The translations under genes and the position numbers were made by a program. Below are positions 1 through 11,793 of a stretch of DNA of 43,828 nt, piece after piece. The stretch spans positions 1 through 43,828 of the forward strand of contig JAYMGJ010000470.1 of NCBI GenBank assembly GCA_037178675.1. The letters are read 5' to 3'. Numbering within the stretch: the first letter of the stretch is position 1; each line of letters opens with the position of its first letter. This DNA is from Scleroderma bovista (Eukaryota; Basidiomycota; Agaricomycetes; Boletales; Sclerodermataceae). The notes beneath the pieces were generated by a model. It worked only from the letters and a program-made list of their open reading frames with translations. It was not told the origin of the DNA and did not search any database.

Positions 1-3000
1 CTAGACGAGGAGGATCAGAAGAAGTACCACTATGTCTCCCCAGGGAAGAAGATGGCTTCAGGAGCGACCGGGAATGCGACCGGGAATCTCATCGATTTCG
101 ACGACGAAGGAACCGAATGGCGGTCCAAGGCCGAGCAGAACGAGAACGAGTACACACGGCTCAGAGTAAACGAGGAGGACGACGCAGATGAGGTGAACCT
201 GCGCACACGATACCTTTTCGACGAGGACAAGGCCATGACCCCGCTCAGTCAGATGCAAACGACGAAGAACATGCTCACAGAGGCACAGCGCATTGCGTAC
301 GTCGGTCTGTGCGCCCTCACGGCCAAGGAGATGGTCAGGGCTCAGAAGGCGGCACATCGCAAGGAGCTCAAGGCTTCCATCCAGAGCATGGAACTATGGA
401 TGATGAAGATCATGGGGCGACTGTACTACCACATGGAACTCGAGACCGCAGGTACTTAGTCGCATCTCCTCCGCCGCCATCACTGAATCAAGGGCGCACA
501 CTCAAATCCATTTATCAGAGCAAAAGATGATCGACAGCCTAGATGTGCATGGCGTACAGGCCGGCGATCTTGTGCCCTCCCTGATGACAACCCATACCGT
601 CGCCAATCCAGAGTATGACCCTGCAGAAGCGAAGAGGCAGGCAGATTCACAACAGCACACGTTAGAGGATACCTCTATCAATGAACACTCGAAACCTCCG
701 CAATGCTCTCCGTCACCAACCCCTACACGATCAGCCTTCCAAACGACATCCCGTGTCCTTGAAGGAACCTCCGTTGCATCAACCTCTCTCCCCGGCGTCA
801 CCACTTCCCTTTCAGCTGTTGACAAGGATGTCACACTTGATATCCGGTGGACAGTGCTGTGCGATCTATTCCTTATATCGATAGCGGATAGTGTGTATGA
901 TGCACGCTCGCGCGTATTGCTAGAGCACATCGCACTCAAACTCGGACTCGGGTGGATAGACGTAGCAAAGTTTGAGAGTAGGGTGACAGAGGCACTCGAG
1001 ATACAGGAAGGTGTGGAGAAGACAGAGAATCAGGACATCATCGACGAGGCATCAAAAGCACTTCGCAAGCGACGATACATGATGATGGGTCTTGCAACTC
1101 TTGGTACACCATTCTTGGTCTGGCTTGGTTGATCTACTTACCATGCATGCAGGTGGGGGTCTTGTCATCGGACTTTCGGCAGGCCTATTGGCCCCTGTCA
1201 TCGGTGCTGGCCTCGGTGCCGCATTCACGACAATCGGCATATCCGGAACGTCGGGTTTTCTCGCAGGGGCAGGGGGTGCTGCCGTCATCACGACTGGTGG
1301 CGTCCTGACCGGCTCTGGTATTGCAGCACGTGGTATGGCCAGACGCACTCGGCAAGTGAAAACATTTGACGTGTTGCCCTTGCACAACAACAAGCGTGTT
1401 AGCTGCATATTAACCATCCCTGGGTCCGTCTATTGCATGCAACATTTTCCCCACCTCACGTTTGCCGTAGGTTTATGAATGGCAAAGTAGATGACGTCCG
1501 CCTTCCGTTCAGCGTTCTCGATCCAATAGTCGGAGACGTTTTCAGCGTACTATGGGAACCGGAAATGATCATGGAGACCGGTAGTGCGATCAAAATTCTC
1601 ACCTCGGAGATCCTGTCTCAACTTGGTCAGACTTTACTCCAGCAGACAGTCATGACTGCATTGATGGGTGCCCTCCAGTGGCCGATAAGTAGGTTCATTC
1701 ACGGGGCTTTACAGACGAAAAGCTGATTTGAACAACAGTACTGACGAAGCTAGGGTACTTGATTGATAATCCATGGAACAACGCCCTTGATCGCGCAAAA
1801 GCGGCTGGAAGTGTACTTGCACAGCTACTAACTCAGCGACATCTTGGAGTACGACCTATCACTTTGATTGGTTTCTCTCTGGGAGCGCGTGTTATTTTCT
1901 TCGCTCTCTTGGAGCTTGCCAAATCAAAAGCATTTGGAATCGTGCAGGACGTGTTCCTCCTCGGAGCTACCCTAACCGCGTCACAAAGCGCTTGGTGCGA
2001 GGCAAGTAGCGTTGTTTCGGGGCGTTTTGTCAACGCATACGCAAGAAACGACTGGGTGTTAAATTACTTGTTTCGGGCGACGAGTGCTGGTCTCGGTGCC
2101 GTTGCGGGTCTCCGTCCTGTTGAGAATGTCCCAGGGTTGGAGAATGTAGATGTAACGGATAAGATATCGGGGCATATGAGCTACAGAGCGTTTATGCCAC
2201 TCATTCTTGATCAACTTGGCTTTCCAGTTTCGGCAGATTACTTCGATGAACCCGTGGTATGTACTGGCCCCTCTTTGCATCTGTCTTGACGTCTTCTGAA
2301 CTGCGCCTTTCCCACAAGGAACCCGAGTTCAAAGAGGAACGGGTGGTAATTCGGGATGAAGATTTAGACTCACAGAAGAAAGGATGGTTCTCGTCGAAGA
2401 GGAAGAAGCCAACTGCCAAGTCTTCGCACGTGTCGCGACCTCCGGCTTCCCCATCTCTTGGGCCACATGCTAAGTCGTCTTCGCCCCTTCCTAATTCGTC
2501 ACTTGAGGACGACTTACCACCCCGTGCGGACGCCGTGGACGCAGTTTCCCCACTTGCCACACACGCCACCGCCACATCATCTGAGCGACAATCAAATGAT
2601 TCCGCACCAGATATACCGGCCCATGCCGGCTTTGACCTCAGTGCGATCAGAGAGGTGATCGGGGAATCCGCTCAGCACAAACCCGAAGAGCTCCACATAC
2701 TGCATGCAAGTGAAGAGGGCCAGGTCAGATTATCAGCGCCACAGCATACGGTTGTATCAGCGCGACTGACGCCACCGCCGCCGATCATCCAGCCTCCTGA
2801 TGAGGCGTCGAACACTGACGTGACGTTGATTGGGGTTTCAAATGTGGGTCGGAGCACCTTGAGTTCCCTCGACGACGCCCAGTTCGCCTCGGCTTTGTCT
2901 CTACGAGACCGGGGTGTTCGTGATGGTTATGGCGATGAGAGGCGGTCTCCTATGTATGCCGAAGAAGAGGGTGGAGATATTTTTGAAGATGATGGCTTGG

Positions 3001-3353
3001 CAAGAACGACTAATCCTTCTCCCGTTTCCCCACGAGAACCTACCACGGCGTCGTACCATATGATGGCCGAGGAGACGAGTTGGAGCACAAGTGCTTCTGG
3101 GGGTCTGCGCGCGCCAGGCACAACACCAGGTTCTTTTGGAAACCCATTTGAAATGTCGGCAGATGCACACTCGCGACCGGCAGTCGCGTCAACGTCGCCG
3201 CCTTACTCTATACCAGCGGGTCTGACCACGTCGTTATCCTTTGGCTCGCTTGATGGTAAGATAACGGTGCATGCTGTGGAGCAAGATCCGTGGAGCGCAC
3301 CCGTAAAGGGGAAATCATCAACAAACTATCTGTCCAATCCATGGTCGACGTAG
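1..3353 (+). CDS. DUF726 / TMCO4-like membrane alpha/beta hydrolase (5' end outside window)
   Basis: Putative lipase-fold membrane protein of the DUF726 family (human TMCO4, yeast Mil1/YFL034W); substrate unknown. Exons are 1-451, 519-1103, 1153-1423, 1471-1688, 1739-2256 and 2319-3353, giving 1025 residues in the window. The frame is open to base 1, so the start lies upstream; ATG at 52 is internal. A Gly/Ala-rich hydrophobic hairpin (GGLVIGLSAGLLAPVIGAG onwards, about 1153-1330) is the family's membrane segment. The nucleophile elbow GFSLG is near 1870-1884. It is followed by the family blocks VFLLGATLTAS, GRFVNAYARNDWVLNYLF and GHMSYR. All introns are 47-67 nt and keep the frame. The C-terminal 340 residues (exon 6) are low-complexity Ser/Pro/acidic sequence, longer than in many relatives and probably disordered. 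The family assignment is secure; lipase activity is inferred. Confidence 0.9.
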
Positions 3354-4447
3354 GTTGCTTGTTCATTGTTGAGTGGATCTTTCCATGAAATGAATGTGCA
3401 CACACCGCCCACTATTGTTAAACCGATGTCGTTAACGTGTCCACATTCATTTGTTCCTTTCGTCTTGCCCTGGATGCGCCGCATACTCTTGAACCTTCTT
3501 TTCCAAGCACTGTCATACATACATAGCTAGATATCATGGACTTCAAGGAACACAATCACAATGCATGCACGAGTTTAATTGATGCACCTGTCTCGGTGGA
3601 GCGAAACTGTCCCCCTTGAGCGTCCCGATATCACCTTCTGCTGGAAGTTGCAGGCTGACTTGATCACCGACGGTGTCGCAGTCAAGTCAATAATGCCAAC
3701 AGCAATTTTCGGGACCAGCAGGCGACCTGGGAATATCGGCCGGTGGGGAGCCGAGGCTGTCTGAGATGATTTGCGTCTTTTGTGCCATTGAACGTGGGGA
3801 TAAATGGTTAGCGAACAAGCCAGCCGACAACTTTAAAGTGTTCAGATCATACTACTAGTAATAGGTGTGTGTTGGATCTCGTCTGGCCAGTGCCGGGCTC
3901 ATGGCCACCCTCATCTTAGCAGCACTGCAAGCTTGCCAGATTGCGTTGATTCGGGGTTGCAACGATGCCTCCTCGATGAATTGATGGCAGCCGTTGGCAC
4001 GTTCCTTCAACTTGTCATGAATCATATATGTATGTCTTCGACTCCTGGCCAACTGGGGACTACAAAAACTGACATAGCCGAATATGTTTTAGTATTATTA
4101 CAGACAGTCCTCCGAGGCAGCCAGGTCAGGGCAACATGACGTGCCGGCTCAAAAAAAAATATCCCAAATTTTATGAACCAATCCTGTGTGAGTGGGCCTG
4201 TCCTGTGTCCCGGTCGCACGTTCCGCGTTTCCCTGCCCTTGTGAGCCTATATTAGCTCTACGACCGTGTTTGACGCCTTGTTAGGTCTCTGCTCTCCCTC
4301 CCGTCCGCTCGTCCTGAGCCTTGAGCTTGCGGGCTCGCCTCTTCCTTGGTGTACACTCGTTCACTCGTCTACATTGACCTCTGTGCTGCACTTGTGTCCG
4401 AGAACACGTACGTATACCACTCAAAAAACACCACAGTACTTCAGTAC
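3354..4447. other. Intergenic, no gene seen
   Basis: Contains the 3' flank of the DUF726-like gene and the promoter of the next plus-strand gene. A TATA-like CTATATTAG lies near 4246, about 200 bases before the chosen start. Short ORFs here lack splice-supported structure and look random. Confidence 0.5.
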
Positions 4448-5302
4448 ATGTCGCCGCGGCCCATCCTCAAACACCATCTAGACATACCCACCCCAGAGCC
4501 CCTCGAACCACTCCCATTCGCCGCATGCCCATCTGTTTTGCTCACGACGCGCCACGTCCATTTTCCACCCACGCCGACGCTCACGTCGACGTTCACGACG
4601 CACTCCCCATCCGCGTATGATCGTACACCCGTTTCCGTCTCGCCCAATGCTTGCGCACTCCCAGGGCGCCATGAGCGAGAGCTGTTCGTAGACAACATCC
4701 CCCCTCCGTCTCACCGTAGACCGTCCTCTACTTCCCATCCCTCCCACTCGCGGCGCGCACGTGCACCGAGTCCTAAAGGGGGCTACTTCCACCCGCGCGC
4801 ATACGAAGCGTGCGCGCCTGAGCTCCTCCCTCCAACCGCTTGGTCAACATCGGTATCGTCACCAGGTCACTCCCCCCCTCCGCCGTTTCCTCTTCCCCCA
4901 CTTATATTTGACAATCCCCACGACCTTTCTCCAGACTCTGAAAGTTCCTCATCGGACAGTCAAGTCACGACCCCGTCAGACGACGATCCGGATCCAGTCT
5001 CGCATCACCATGCTATGTCTGTGCGCTATGCTACGCCATCTACTACCACCGCATATCCATCGGCACGTTATACCAGTTCTCCGGTGATACCCAACCCGTA
5101 CTTGTCTGCTGAAGAATCAGCACTATCATATCTACCCGACCACTACCGACAATCGCCCGCCACGAAGGAGAGGAAGGCAGGACGAAGATCAAGTGATAAT
5201 TCCTCAAGTAGGAACCAAAGGAACCCTCGACAGGAGGTCTCCGATCACCACAATTTCACGTACCCATCCCTCGATTTCGGGGGTTGTCTAGGGGGATTCT
5301 GA
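4448..5302 (+). CDS. Proline/serine-rich conserved-type hypothetical protein
   Basis: Single-exon gene of 284 residues. I do not recognise a catalytic domain. The start at 4448 (MSPRPILKHH) is preferred over the in-frame ATG at 4346 because the 34 residues before it lack the composition of the rest. The N-terminal part has RPILK, then RHVHFPPTPTLTSTF, a stretch rich in SP/TP sites, and PKGGYFHPRAYEAC. The middle is acidic and Ser-rich, and the end is basic (KERKAGRR). RHVHF fits the loose [K/R]-x-V-x-F docking pattern used by PP1 partners, but such matches are common. Composition suggests a mostly disordered regulatory protein, possibly phosphorylated by proline-directed kinases. Function is inference only. 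The TGA stop is at 5300-5302. Confidence 0.7.
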   Translation: MSPRPILKHHLDIPTPEPLEPLPFAACPSVLLTTRHVHFPPTPTLTSTFTTHSPSAYDRTPVSVSPNACALPGRHERELFVDNIPPPSHRRPSSTSHPSHSRRARAPSPKGGYFHPRAYEACAPELLPPTAWSTSVSSPGHSPPPPFPLPPLIFDNPHDLSPDSESSSSDSQVTTPSDDDPDPVSHHHAMSVRYATPSTTTAYPSARYTSSPVIPNPYLSAEESALSYLPDHYRQSPATKERKAGRRSSDNSSSRNQRNPRQEVSDHHNFTYPSLDFGGCLGGF

Positions 5303-7433
5303 GCCTCGTATTGCCATTTACCCGAAAAACCTCCCCCTTCGATTTATTTCCGAACCGGTCGGGTATTTGGAATCCATGGAACTATCTCGCCTCCTTCCCC
5401 CGCCGATCACGACCGGCATCAGTATCATTGGTAATGATGATATCGGGCATACTTGATACAGATAATCTGTGTTTTCGTGTTCGCACACTGAGCAGTGTTG
5501 TTTGCACATACGCTACCGAGGCTTAGACGACTCTTTAGGCGGATGATACCTTACACGATCCCAGACGACGATGTATACCCATACCCCCGTGTACACAACA
5601 CCCACATGCAGAGCTTGCACTGTAACATCACCACCCTTTGTCGTTCCTTTGGACCTGTTTGTGTTATTTATATCATCCTGACAAACGCCCAACACGAGGC
5701 GTTGGAAGCAATGTGACAAGACGGACTCGTGCAAGGTACCCTGATGTGGTCATAAATTGATGTCCTCCGTCAGATGAACAGTGTGTGCACATATGGGCCA
5801 ACAGTGCGGCGACCTATGGCGTGGAATGTGGCCCACTGACTAGTACGCGGCAAACTTTATGCACTGGCAGAAATAGCTCTTGCCGACCTGCAGTCTGTGT
5901 GGCAATTAGCATTGTAAAGGTGTGTGGGAGAGGTGCTAGCTGTTGCTGTGGCCTGTAACTTTTAATGACATTGGCAATTGGAGTGGGAACGCCGCCACTC
6001 TACAGTACCGTCACGTCCTGAAGTCAACAGTCGGGCCAATGAGTGACAGCTGGACAGTTGCAGAGCGGACAGGGTTTCCCGTGATAGAATCAGTGCGATT
6101 GCGTGGACATACTGTATGTAGCCTAACGCTGTGGCTCGGACACCTATCATAGGTATGGTTCAAGGATCGTTTCGGAATGAGGGCATCGTGATTTAGGGAT
6201 AAGTTCATACCCGTGCGTGTCGCCATCGGAAGCGATTGCTGTCAGATATGGGATACCCGCATATCATAAGATGCCTTGCATCGTTTTTTGATCCTTGATG
6301 GGGCTCTTCACGGTCTTCCATGGAAGCTTTTGACTCCAGAAGCGGAACTGCAAGCGATGACGATCGACGAAAAATGACTCACTTCCGCCTTCAACCCAAA
6401 TGGTAGATATTGCGTACTTGTGTGATTCGGGTGAGGTCCAGGACACTGCATCAATAATGGGGCATGATCTTGCTAAGAGGCAATGGCATCGACCGAAAGA
6501 TGGATCAGTGCATCGTGTGCACATGCATGCGCAGTTGCCGATTGGCGCAAATGCAGGATAGAACATCTGCACAGTCGACGAATTACACCGTCTACTTCAA
6601 TTCAGTTTCTGACAGGTTTGTAAATCGAGTGAGCCCTCTCATTGGCCGGTGTCACCTCTAAGCGAGTGCTAGCCCATTTATGGGTTTGGAACTGAGGATA
6701 TATCCTCGGTTATGGCCAATCCAGTTTCTTGATGAAGCTCTATTTGCATGGCCCGTGTGACACATTGTTGGGTCTGCAAGCATTCCGGCATTATGATAGA
6801 CCCTAGCCGACCATTACGAACATAGCGGTTAGATAGCTTCGAAGCGCCCAACCCACTCACCTCCTCGCGGAAATTGAACATTCGAAAACGCCTTAGCTTG
6901 TTGCCGAGAGGGGGGGGGGACTTACATGAATGCCATTAGCAAATTCTCCGCTTAACCTTGATGTCAAAGTTGAATGTTCCTATTACACGGGATGGCGTCG
7001 AGAAGACAGACCCTCTCCATGAGGAACAAAGGAAATGTGCATGTGAAGTCGTGAGGGATCTGAGCAAGTCAGTATGAAGTCATGACACATTTGCGCCACC
7101 ACACAACTGGCAAAGACATATCGCCTAAGACAAACCGGACAGTGCAGGTCTCCTTCAGCGTGGCCAACATGCATCTATGTTATGTTTCATTGCTGTGGGG
7201 ACGACCATCCTGTGGAAAATGTCGAAATGTGCAGTGTACACGCCAACGGTGCACGGCCTGAACCTTCCGAGGGTCAGTGCGCAGATTTTCGACTCAGAGA
7301 GGCGTGGGAATTTGAATCTTCGCAATGCTGAATCAACGAACTTTCCTCCCGCTTCCCCTTCTCCGCTACCACCACCGCCACGACAAAGGTCGTCACATAC
7401 ATCCACATCAACTCGAAACACTTTTGACACTCG
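5303..7433. other. Long intergenic stretch without a supportable gene
   Basis: About 2.1 kb before the histone gene. A run of about 11 G lies near 6909-6919. Minus-strand stretches at about 6264-6450 (reading STIWVEGGS) and 6680-6880 have coding-like composition. They could not be joined by credible splice sites and resemble no family I know, so they may be remnants of a decayed gene. Confidence 0.4.
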
Positions 7434-8196
<763 letters not shown>

Positions 8197-8484
8197 ATTT
8201 GTTGTCTGTAAGACTGGCCGTCCATGCTGGCCAACTACGTCCACATATTTCAAGTCTTGTTTCCGTGTTTCAGCCCCTATGTATACGATAAGCCCCAGCG
8301 TTTTAGTATGTATGATCCGAGCCCCAGGTCTGGCTCCCTTCATTTTTTTTTCTTTTATGTATTTCTTGCCCCCTCCGAGCATCAGAAGTTTTTCAGGCTT
8401 GTGAAATGAAGGGTAGAGAAAAATGTCCTGTATGGCTGTGTAGTCTACGATATACATTGCTACGGACCTGAGTTGAACACGATT

Positions 8485-8959
8485 TCAAGTCAAGGAATTT
8501 CGAAGCAGACGCAATGGTACTCTGAAATTACAGGCCTAAGAATACGCGACCACAACGACGGCCAAAACAATCAGCAGATACATACTCGTGTCTCGCCCCG
8601 CAGAGCCGAGATGATAGTCGCATCCCGGTGAAGGTACTCCATGTGGATATGGTGTTCCAAATAGGTGCGAAGTTGCAAATAGAGGTTCGCAATCATTAGT
8701 CGCATGGGGTCCATTTTGTCGCATGGTGGATCTTCCAAGAGCTCCAAACAACATCGCAAATTCGAGAAGTCAGTGGGAGCCATACACGAAGTTTCATGTA
8801 TTGCGTAGGACAAGTGTCTCATTGGCACTGACAGAGGGCTTGTCTTCCAGTACGATTATAATCCTCGTGTTCACCTTGTACCTGGAGAAAATAGAACTTA
8901 AGAAGTTCAACGTGCCTGTTCTTCGCCGCCATCAACAATCGCAACATGAGCGAATGCAT
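8485..8959 (-). CDS. Tentative small gene, unknown function
   Basis: Hypothetical 125-residue product from exons 8959-8875, 8827-8586 and 8535-8485 (transcript order). The second intron is clean (GTATGT...TTCTTAG). The first is short (47 nt), and its donor was chosen to keep phase. The middle exon reads PPCDKMDPMRLMIANLYLQL and then YLEHHIHMEYLHRDATII, which looks like a helical globular segment. I recognise no family. It converges tail to tail with the histone H3 gene. It may be a genuine small gene, a fragment of a decayed one, or chance. Confidence 0.3.
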
Positions 8960-9722
8960 AGTAGTGAATGGGATCTAAGCAATTAGAACTGGGACCTCTG
9001 CGAAGCATTCGGAGTGTTCCTTGCAAATTGTCAAACCTACCGGAACCATCAATTCCATTCCCTTTCCCCTGCAATTAGTCATGTCAAAGGTCATGCGCAA
9101 CATTGTAGAAAGGTGTGTTACTCGAGAATTCCTTTCCTTCATTGCGAGTTGAGGAGAATGCTTTGACCATCATGGCTTGAGTGATTCGGGTCATTAGTGT
9201 TGTAATATTCAACGAGTATATGCAGCTTACTTACCATGGAATCCGGCAGTCATGCATGAAGTAATACTGTTGTCAGACAAGCAATACTGGAACTGAATGG
9301 AACCTGCCTAGGAGCATCAGAAGATGGAGCTACAGCTCGATTCTATTGGCAGATGCAGATGATTGCAATCAGTACATCCATAACGTTGCTGCTTGCAATG
9401 AACGTGTAACGGCGAGTCCGAGAATTGAACTCTGCTAAGTTACAAAATAGCTGTAGAATGATCAGGTGTACATAAAAATGCGGTCGGGAATGGACGTGCA
9501 ATTAAAAGAGTGATACGTAAAGAAAGAATGCAAGTAGGGCGTGTGTGCAAAGAATCAGAACTAGAAGTCAATCATTACAAAAGTCACTTAGTCGGATTTA
9601 GTTGATGAGGCATAGTGGAATAAATCGGACGTGAGTGAACATATGGAGGGCACAGGGAAGCGCGAAAAGAATAGTCGTGCTTGTAGATGCAGGGGGGTGA
9701 CGAAAGAAGCTCAACGCTGATT
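8960..9722. other. Intergenic, nothing seen
   Basis: No credible coding exon, repeat or RNA gene. It holds the 3' flank of DUF2235 copy A and the upstream region of the tentative gene at 8485-8959. Confidence 0.4.
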
Positions 9723-11793
9723 CTAGTCAACCCACACAGGCTCGACCTTGAACCTGGCTTTAGGCTTATACTTGCCTCCTGGCAGCCCATTTGCTTCCAT
9801 TCGTATCTTGACCGTCCGATGTATCTTGACTTGAACGTCCTGCATCGGCCTTGGGATGTGACGTCCCCTACCAAAGTTGACACTGACGAGCATTCAGAAG
9901 AGAGCGTCGATACCAGAATGTCCAAAATTACGTACCCGATGTTCTTTGCCCATGTACCATCCTCCTTCTGGTATTGCTGCTTCTGCGGAATTAACTCCAG
10001 CATCCACCAATGCAGTCCAATCCGGAGCTGATCATACAAGGGGGAAAGAGCATCAAAGAGGTCCTCTAGCTCCTCACCCTCATATGTTCCTCTGGGGTCA
10101 CATTGGATCACTGTCGTCTCAGGCTTCAGCTGTTGAAATTCCATATCTGGCGCATCGCCATAAACGGCTACCGGACGGTCGACTACGTGAGGGTACAACG
10201 TCGCGGGGTCCAATCCAATCTCATTGAACATTGAACCATGGAAGAGAATGCCGGAATTTGCCTTGAAACATTCCCTGATCATCCATCGGAGCGAAATGCG
10301 TGCCAAACTATATCTTGCGCCATTCTCAACAGAACCACCACCAACATCTGAGCACGAACGTACAAGCGTTAGAGCATGATGGTCAGCGTCGGCTGAATAC
10401 ATACCGCAGTGACATCCGGCAAACCACACTTCTTCCACGTTGGTCTCCATGATCGACTGGGAGTAACGACGCTCCAACTCCCGAACAATGTCCACCTGCG
10501 GGTGCCCATTCATATTGCCCTTTTCATGGTGAGTGAAATGGAAGTGGTGAAGCTTCTTGCAACTGCGGGGCATCTCGCCTTGCTGGATGCCAAGGGCATT
10601 GTCTGCTTCCGTTGACCGATGGTGAAAGTTCGGCAGGAAGCGTCTAGATAACAGGTCGGATGTTGTAGAATTGTCAGCAGTCACTGCCATACGTACACTC
10701 GGCGTTCATCGAGCGAAAGTGCATGCCTAAAATAACGAATCTTGTTGTTCGCCCTCGTGAACGGTAATGTGCGGGGAATAATGCCAACCGAGCTAACTGT
10801 GTCCCTTCACGGAGTCAATTAGCATGAGAGTGGCAGAGATCACGAGCAACTGCTATCGCTCGCGAGGCTTACCAAACGCCAACAAATTCGACTTCCACAT
10901 CAATAGAAAAGGCTTTTTTGAACGCTCTACTTTGCTTCCAACCTGTTTCGTCGTCCCTACTGTACATCTTGTAGGCGAACGGGACCTGCTGGTGGTTACA
11001 TCGTGGCAAAAGACCCACTTTGTGAAGCCTGAGGCGAGTTAGTAATTGCCTACGGTGATGGTATCACCAAAACTCACATGCCCGCCAGAGCACGTGCTGT
11101 ATAGGCGCCTCTTGAGAACCCAAAAAGACAAATCTTATCCCCTGCTTCGTCTGCAACGCATTGATGCTTGAGTAAACACTAATATATCACGCAAAGAAGA
11201 TAGGCACGTGCAGTTCTGCATTATAAATTTGTAGCCATCTGCAAGACCGAGAACGCGGCCAGGTGAGCCACCGTGTGAAGCGTGACTTTGGAGGCCGCCT
11301 ACCCATAACGTGAGCGTCCAGGTGCTTCCCCACCATCATATCGATAGTCTTGGAAAGCTTGGCTCCGGAGGGCGTCGCGATTTGTGTGGTGTTATACGTG
11401 CCTATCCCAGCCTGTGGTTGGGCCACCATCAGTGGTTGTAGACAGAATGAAAGCGTCGGCATACCTGGTAGTACACCATTTGTTGAGCGGGATCGTCCTT
11501 TTTCAACATAGAGAACAGTTGGACAATGTTCGAGTTCTGCCACGACAGTCAGCGCTCAAAGACGAATGAGGGTGAACATCCGCTACATCTGAATCAAATT
11601 GATCACCCGTTCCATCGAAACAGAGCACAAGAGTACGAAAGACGTGGGTTGGAGGAATCACGTCGTCCATGGTTTCCGACAGCGCTATTGTCGTAGCGGG
11701 GTCATCCTGTGAATGAGAAACACTCGGGAAGCCAGATGAGGCATAATTGTTCGCGTGTGGCGAGTGGGAAAGAGAGGACAAGCCCTCTGACAT
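9723..11793 (-). CDS. DUF2235 protein, copy A (Tle1-like phospholipase fold)
   Basis: Putative alpha/beta hydrolase of the DUF2235 family, the fold of the bacterial type VI effector phospholipase Tle1; the fungal substrate is unknown. Ten exons in transcript order: 11793-11587, 11536-11465, 11411-11303, 11238-11212, 11150-11078, 11028-10873, 10804-10697, 10643-10405, 10347-9936 and 9882-9723, giving 520 residues. Conserved blocks are RTLVLCFDGTGDQF (exon 1), LFGFSRGAYTARALAGM with nucleophile elbow GFSRG (exon 5), HKVGLLPRCNHQQVPFAYKM, VEFVGVWDTVSSVG, DERRVRFLPNF, EVWFAGCHCDVGGGS and LRWMIRECF. The intron after exon 4 starts with GC (GCACGT) instead of GT; copy C has GTATGC at the same place. 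A TACTAAC branch site precedes exon 6. All frames close and no stop interrupts, so the copy looks functional. No signal peptide is visible. Confidence 0.9.
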
